Assembly (NCBI RefSeq): GCF_030269925.1
Contig: NC_085131.1
Span: 8,603,501-8,667,500 of the forward strand
Direction of reading: 5' to 3'
Length of the DNA stretch: 64,000 nt
Origin: Bombyx mori
Lineage: Eukaryota > Arthropoda > Insecta > Lepidoptera > Bombycidae
In this document: positions 57,652 to 64,000 of the stretch, piece after piece
Position numbering within the stretch: position 1 is the first letter of the stretch
Layout: each line of letters opens with the position of its first letter
The notes under the pieces: generated by a model
Database searches by the model: none
Told to the model about the DNA's origin: nothing
Seen by the model: the letters and a program-made list of their open reading frames with translations, nothing else
Translations under genes and position numbers: made by a program

Positions 57652-60600
57652 TCAAGTCTCACTTTTAGTATAATTCATTCGTTCAGAGATAACTTCTTCT
57701 ACAATTTTTTGTATCATCTTTCTATCTTCAGCCTTAATATCTTCTGGTTTTGTTTTATCATCATATATTTTTCTATCTATAAGTCTCACTATAACCTCTT
57801 CTACTATAGCATCTAGATTTTCGTTCGTAGGATTTTCTTCGCTTAGTTCAACTATGTTTCCCAATGTTTCTTTGGGTGGTTCTGTATGATCTTGATTTTC
57901 TAACTCTTCTTCACCACGTACATCTTCTAATTCCGGTATATCTCCTCTTCCGTCTTCTTCTGGTTTACTTACAGAGTCATCCAAAACTAACACTTCTGAT
58001 ATGATATCTTTTTTTTCTGATATTTCTTCAGCGATATGTTGGTGGCGTTTCATTATTTCTCTTAGTTTATCTTTTGCCGATTGAACGACTTCTTTGCGAG
58101 TTTCCGTTTTAATTTTTTCAATGGCTTTCTTTTTCCTGGCTTGCCTTAACAATTTTAAGTCATCAAAGGCTTTTTTGGCTTTTAATTTTGACGAATCTTC
58201 TTTCGTTAACCTATCTTTGATTTCTGCTGAGACATCTTCTTTAAGATCTTCCGATGTTTTGGGAACATCAGGAGCAGTACTATCTACTATCAACACATTA
58301 GTTACCTGTTCCACGTTTTTTATTGTAACAATTTTCTCATTAACTTCATGAGAATTATCTAAGGCATGAGTTTCAATGTTTTCTTCATTTATGTCATATA
58401 ATAACTCTTTTTGTTCCAGTGAATCTTCGTTTGTTAATATTTCATTTTCAATACTATATGGCAGATTACCATCATCTTTCACTAGCCCATATGGATATTC
58501 TCTAAAATTCTTTCTCTCTAAAATGAACAGGGCAGGTTTTGTCTTTATTTTTATTGGTGGTATAAACTTATAATTTATAGTGATATGTGAAAACGATTCA
58601 ATGCTATCTAAGATTTCGTGGCTTTCAGATAATGCTTTGACACTCGATGAATATTTGCTTTTAGCTTCAATTAAGAGATGAGTGTAGTCTTCGAGCTGAT
58701 GTGGTTCTAAATTTTCAGTTTTATTATACAACCAATTATCGTGAATTTGAGTGAAACGAGAAACTCCAGTTTGAGCCGCGAGATTGCAAATGTGTACATT
58801 CACGTATGGCTCATTTTTCACCAATTTGTGGAACCTGTCAAAAGAAAAGAACTGTAACTCGTAATGTAATAAATATTAGGGGTTAAAGTATGAAATTGCC
58901 GATTTGTACTAAAAATTGAAATTGTTTTTTTTTCCTTAAAACCGAAAGGCATTACTGCTTCACGGCAGAAATAGGCAGGGTGGTGGTACCCATCCGCGCG
59001 CACTCACAAGAGGTCCTACCACCAGTAATAATTTTCTAAAGTATCCATCTTTCTTTTCTAAGCTGAATAAAAAAAAAAGCTGAAAGTCGATAATCGAAAG
59101 TTGCACATTTTTTAAAAGAAGTATCTCATAGGTACCATTTGAAAAAATTCACACAAAAATCTGAAACCATGAAGGTTCTATGCCATTTCGAAGTACCTAT
59201 TACAATAAAACGGCAATTTCATACTTTAACCCCTATTATATTGAAGAAAAATATGTATAATAAAGAAAAAAATACCTTGTAATTGCTGCACCACCTGGGT
59301 AATTGGTCATAGCGACTAAAACGAAAGCTAAAGTCATAATCAAGTTGCCGATGAGAACTAAGATTGATGCCCAAAAACATAATTCATAAACAGGCGCTTT
59401 TTGTCTCCGCACGTATCTGGGAACATGGACAATTCTTTGGTCAGTACTTGGTTATAGTCATTCTATGCGTACCGATATAAAATATCTAGTTAATTTTCTG
59501 TGTTGCGATGTACGTATATTTGGAAAAGAAAAAGTTTCTTGCTGATTCTTCTCGGTGGTAAAATTTGATTATGAAATTATTGACGAAACGGTGATATCGA
59601 ATGAGGTCGAATTTTGAATATTATTGCATCACAATTTTACTGCACATTCTCGACATTAGATTATTTAATAATACTAACGGTATAGAATTTATCTTCACTG
59701 AACATCTAAGCAAAAGTTTTAATTTTAAGCCACAGTACTTACACATGAGAAATAACACTTGCTGGAGCCAAATTGAGCAAAGGAAACACGTAAATAATAA
59801 ATCGAAGTTCCTTGTGTGGAAGAAACGAATATAGAAGTATATAAGAAAAAGATAGGGCTATAACTGGTACAAGTCTTCTGTCTAGGTAAACGCCGACTGG
59901 AATGAGTATAAAGCTTGGTCCAAGGCCACGGGGCAGAGCTGAATAGAAATACCATAGGAATGGTAATGTCTGTTATTGAGTTAAATGAATTATTATTTTT
60001 TTTTTACTGGTGGTAGGACGTCTTGTGAGTCCGCATGGGTAGGTACCACCACCCTGTCATTTCTGCCGTGAAGCAGTAATGCGTTTCGGTTTGAAGGGTG
60101 GGGCAGCCGTTGTAACTATACTTGAGACCTTAGAACTTATATCTCAAGGTGGGTGGCGCATTTACGTTGTAGATGTCTGTGGGCTCCAGTTACAATTTAA
60201 CACCAGGTGGGATGTGAGCTCGTCCTCCCATCTAAGCAATAAATAATAATAAGATTACTAAAAAGATTCGCTACATTACAATAATGTTGGTTATCTTCAA
60301 ATTGTTTGTTGAACTAGCTTGCTGGTAGAAGTTAGACAATAAACATTAAACAAAAAGGATACGCCCCAATTTGAGCTTTTGTTTAAGATTGTGTTGTACC
60401 ATAAAACTTCCGCTTCGGGCCACAGCAGCCGACCCCAGAATATGGAATCTATGATCACTGTTATGGCAATCAGACCAATTCCGGCAGGTACAACTATTTT
60501 GAATAGCCTGTAAAAAACAAATATAAACTGAAGTATGTATGTATAACGTATACAGTCAAACCTGGGTAAGCGAGAACTGGATAAGTGAGAAAACTCTATA

Positions 60601-63600
60601 AGTGAGAGTAATAGCCAGGACCCGTCACTTTAAGCTCCCAAAACCTCTATTAGAGAGAAACAGAAACCTCTGTAAGAGAGAGTCGTTTTACCCTCATGGA
60701 CCTCCGTAAGCGAGACTGCTAATTATCTATACCTCTATAAGCGACAGTCGAGCTTTATTTATTTATATTATTTAGGAGGAACAAATGAAAAAACAAATTA
60801 CAAATTTAACATCTGCTATTTTATGACTCATTCTTAACTTTTATGGAACTTCCTTCTATTGTTTTTGTATTGTTTTCTCGTCAATATTGAACCTATTCTA
60901 TTTCGTGGAACGAAATAACGTTGTTATTTTATCGCATTCTTTTCGAATGGACACGTGTGCCTCTGCACCGTCCTGTTTGTCGGACTTACTCAGTTTATCG
61001 TTAATCAATTGCGAAGGAAAGTTCTGTTCTGCATCATGTCAAAACGGAAAATTAAAGTACTGTCATTAAGTAAATAGTGAATGCGTTTGAATCCGGAAAA
61101 TCGCGAAATGAAATTCAGAGGGAGCATTAGCGAGAAACTCGGATTAGTGAGAAACCTCTATAAGCGAGAATGAGATTGTGCTCCCTTGAACTCTCGCTTA
61201 TCCAGGTTTGACTGTATTATGTATAATTTTTTTGCATCATAACTTTTATTATACAAGTGTCCCACAAAGGGTAGATGGTGTTCTATTAGAAAACTCGATT
61301 GGACGAAAACGCAAACATTACCAAGTATCTAATTTCGGAACAATAAATACTTGAACACAACGAATAAACTATTCTTCTGCCAACCCTTGAATTATGTTTT
61401 AGGCCAGGTGTCGTAATATGATTCGTAAGAATAATAAGGTTGGCCACATACCACATGATGCGAATTTGTTTTGTTTTTTTATAGCTTACATAGGTGGACG
61501 AGATCACGACCGTCATGGTATTAAGTAGTTACTGAAGACCATAGACATCAACAATGTAAATGCCGTCACCCACTTTGAGGCATTTGTTGTAAGTCTCATT
61601 TTTTACAGTACAACGGCTGCCCTATCTTTAAAACCAAAACGTATTACCGTTTCACAGAGAGCTCACATTACGCACTAGCACCATTTAGTACCACCAGGAC
61701 GTAAACGCATTAATGCCGGTGGTACAAATTTAGTGCACACACAGAATAGGTTTTTTTCCGGCAAATAGATAGGTACTGTCCCTGTGAAAGTTCTTTCATT
61801 AAGTTCCCTTTGCCACATAATAAACAATCTGTATCATTATAATCGAGGTTACGTAAGTGATACCGTGGATCGCTTGTATCTAACACATCCGTAAACGTTT
61901 AAAAGTTTAAAAAATATAATTGTAAAATCCCAACAATGCGGCCAACCTAATAGACGGGTTTTGTGAACTCAAACACGTGCTCGAGCACGTTACACGTGAC
62001 CTCAGCGGATTCAAAAACAGTAACACACACTTAGATTCCGCTGGTGCCGCTGCGCTAGTCGTTACAGTGTGGACATATTAGTTAGCTTCTTTTATCTTTG
62101 CAATAATGGTAAAAATTAATAACATTCGCCGTAAAAAGGTTGCAAAAGTTAATGCGCCGTAGTACACAGTAATTTATAGTTGCATTTTTTGTCGTATTCG
62201 TTGTTTGAAATGACTTGAACGAATTTGTTATTGTCTATCATGTTCTAACACACTTAACTGAATGACCTAACAACTACTACTTTAGTTGTATAAATTCAGG
62301 GCTGTCATAAACAATGCATAAACTGGTTTTTGTATGAAGCTACTAATTAAAACTTTGATTTTTGTTACATGTTTTAACATGTTCCACATTGTTGATACCA
62401 TAGCCACATTTTGGCTTGATATACCCATCATTGGACACTCTGTATAATTGCAGCTATATAGCATAGCCTATGTTAGTGAGAGTCAGAGAAATTTTAGTGC
62501 ACTATGAGTAGATTTTGCTTGTGACACAATTCATGTACATATTGTGTACTGTTAGTGGTTAGAGATAATGGTAATTTTTACTACACTTACGTCTTAATGT
62601 CTATTTTTCTTGTATACAAATTCATAATGAGGAATAATCCAAAGAGCATTGCTAGCTCAGATCTGAATATTACAATAGCTGCACCTGCTGATATTATGAA
62701 TTGTTTGTTGCTACCAGAAAACCACCCCTCATAAGCCAGCAACACTGAAAATTGTTTGTAGTGGCTAATAAATTCTGGGTTTTTAATAAAGAGTGAATTT
62801 GTTTTGGGTTCAGAAGTGCGTTGTGAGTTTCTTTTCCTTTTACATTTTTATTGGATAGGCAGAAATGGATTGAGTGAGTTTATGGCCCACACAAATTAGT
62901 GTTTTTGCAGGATTGACGTTTGATGTTCATTACATAATGTAATATGTTCATAATTGTAGCCATCCATAAAGATGAATTGATGAGTATAATTTCATTATCC
63001 ATGCAACTAATTGTCATCAATGGCTACTACAATGATCAAATGTGTATAGTCACATCACTCAATATGAGCGCACCTTAATGGATAATTATTATTGATATAT
63101 GAGTCGACTATTATCAAAGCCGGCAATCTGACTTTTGGACAATGATTGGTAAATCAGAAAAACGAATTATTGACTTTGTATTCCATTGGCAGTCACAAAA
63201 CTCTTCGGAACGACATCTTAGATAAATAACAGGTTAACTATTAACCTTTATTTAATACAGGTTTTGAACCGTATTCTTTGAAGGAGACGATTATATTCAA
63301 ATCAATCTGATATGACATTTCAATAAAAAATTTTTGTCCAAATGCACAGATTGCCGCCTTTGATAATAGACGACTCATATGACTATTTAAACCATATTGA
63401 GTTTCAATATATTATAATATTGTTTTATAGAATTGTGACCATTAGTAACCTTTTTTCTACATCCTCAGAATTCATCCAGAATGTTGGTGTTCATCAACCA
63501 AAATGAGTGTAATGTGGAAAAATAGCATGGTACTAGTGTAAACTCTGTATCTTCAATCAGATAACCAGCTGCCTAAAGTAAAATTAAAATTTATATTTAT

Positions 63601-63994
63601 AATTTTGTTAATAACTTTAGTGATTACCAACTATTACTTTGCACAGGCAAGTTGTGGCTGTTGCACTATTGGATTTATTGCTATGTTTTGTTAAAACTTC
63701 AGCTAAATTATAATCGTGCAAAGAACACAGCTGTGGCTCTTATGGAACAACAGGCATGATAATTATGAAGTATTAACTTCCTCACTCAAGGTTTAAGTTT
63801 AAAGGTAACTTCTTACTTACCTAAGGGTAATACCATTATGTTAGGTAATGGTCGACTCATGTAAAACATGAAATGGAATTGAGTGATTGTGATGAGCGAG
63901 TACCACCAGGCAAAAGTGTTTCCAAACTGTTTCTGTATCACATTCCTTAGTCTACTCCATGTTACAATTACTGTCAGTGCCAGGGTCAAGCGAA
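57652..63994 (-). CDS. ALG12: ALG12 alpha-1,6-mannosyltransferase, 3' part (6 exons), with a long charged C-terminal extension
   Basis: ALG12 is the ER multi-pass enzyme (GT22 family) that adds the eighth mannose, alpha-1,6-linked, from dolichyl-P-mannose to Man7GlcNAc2-PP-dolichol in N-glycan precursor assembly. Exons in transcript order: 63994-63821, 62744-62591, 60507-60363, 59969-59743, 59416-59276, 58834-57652. All phases join, giving ~674 residues in the window. Landmarks: [99 protein letters not shown] and [20 protein letters not shown]. Hydrophobic helices dominate the first five exons. Relatives end shortly after the motif here read as PALFILERK; this frame continues ~285 residues, rich in Glu/Lys/Asp, predicted helical. 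The first exon listed may extend past the window; the N-terminal part, with the catalytic luminal loop, is outside. Confidence 0.93.
58936..59030 (+). repeat. Bm1/BMC1-type repeat, 3' fragment
   Basis: Contains 'ggcattactgcttcacggca' and ends 'ggtcctaccaccagtaata'. It lies in the last ALG12 intron. Confidence 0.7.
60003..60247 (-). repeat. Bm1/BMC1-type repeat, reversed, near full length
   Basis: Starts 'ttactggtggtaggacgtct' and ends 'catctaagcaataaataata'. In the ALG12 intron 59970-60362. Confidence 0.75.
60553..61214. mobile_element. pogo/Tigger-like MITE, copy 2 (uninterrupted)
   Basis: CAGTCAAACCTGGGTAAGCG to 'tatccaggtttgactg', 662 bp, TA on both sides (60551-60552, 61215-61216). It is the empty-site counterpart of 41356-43032. 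In ALG12 intron 60508-62590. Confidence 0.82.
61480..61650 (+). repeat. Bm1/BMC1-type repeat, diverged and truncated
   Basis: Reads 'ataggtggacgagatcacga', 'agacatcaacaatgtaaatg' and 'ccaaaacgtattaccgtttc', clearly older than the other copies. Confidence 0.6.
61651..62590. other. ALG12 intron remainder, no feature recognised
   Basis: AT-rich intronic sequence with only small non-coding frames. 'caacacgtgctcgagcacgt' around 61972-61991 is a short palindrome (cgtgctcgagcacg). No exon is needed here, since the exons at 62744-62591 and 60507-60363 join in frame. Confidence 0.45.
63098..63380. mobile_element. MITE, family B, copy 2
   Basis: TATGAGTCGACTATTATCAA to 'gataatagacgactcatat', ~95% alike by eye to 52170-52452. 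In ALG12 intron 62745-63820. Confidence 0.8.
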
Positions 63995-64000
63995 CTAAAA

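Overview
This window looks like nuclear DNA of a lepidopteran, most likely the silkworm Bombyx (mori or mandarina). The genes are insect orthologues split by GT/AG introns. The AT-rich non-coding DNA is packed with repeats I recognise from Bombyx: a Bm1/BMC1-type interspersed repeat in at least ten copies, jockey-like LINE tails, Helitron-like elements ending in CTAG, and several MITE families. There is no operon structure, rRNA, convincing tRNA or CRISPR array.

Layout, left to right. (1) 873-8811, + strand: the last ten coding exons of the Ral GTPase-activating protein alpha subunit, including the whole RapGAP domain. (2) 11657-13990, - strand: an intact, intronless gene for anaphase-promoting complex subunit 2, tail-to-tail with RalGAP-alpha. 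(3) 14168-20678: a foldback element, then a 5.55-kb transposon whose two ~1.86-kb arms are near-identical inverted repeats around the wreck of a THAP/DDE-type transposase gene. (4) 21198-22032, + strand: a three-exon NOP10 gene. (5) 22931-32545: a nested transposon block. A hAT element sits in a mariner remnant with a perfect 8-bp target duplication, and a Ty3/gypsy retrotransposon sits in a Tc1-like element. (6) 32800-54908, + strand: a complete 14-exon UBASH3/TULA-family gene (UBA, 2H-phosphoesterase, SH3, histidine phosphatase). Its introns hold LINEs, Helitrons, MITEs and a solo LTR. (7) 57652-63994, - strand: the 3' six coding exons of the ALG12 mannosyltransferase gene, which runs off the right edge and carries a ~285-residue charged C-terminal extension not found in the family.

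The five host genes are housekeeping or signalling genes of unrelated pathways (small GTPase control, cell-cycle ubiquitination, snoRNP assembly, phosphatase signalling, N-glycosylation). Nothing suggests they work together; they are neighbours.

The exon models were built by reading conserved protein motifs and checking that splice phases join without a frame break. RalGAP-alpha, NOP10 and UBASH3 close perfectly in frame, and ALG12 does so across all exons seen. Family names of repeats come from memory of typical termini and are less certain than the coordinates of the repeats themselves. The most unusual items are the giant inverted-repeat transposon, the ALG12 tail and the nested-insertion archive.
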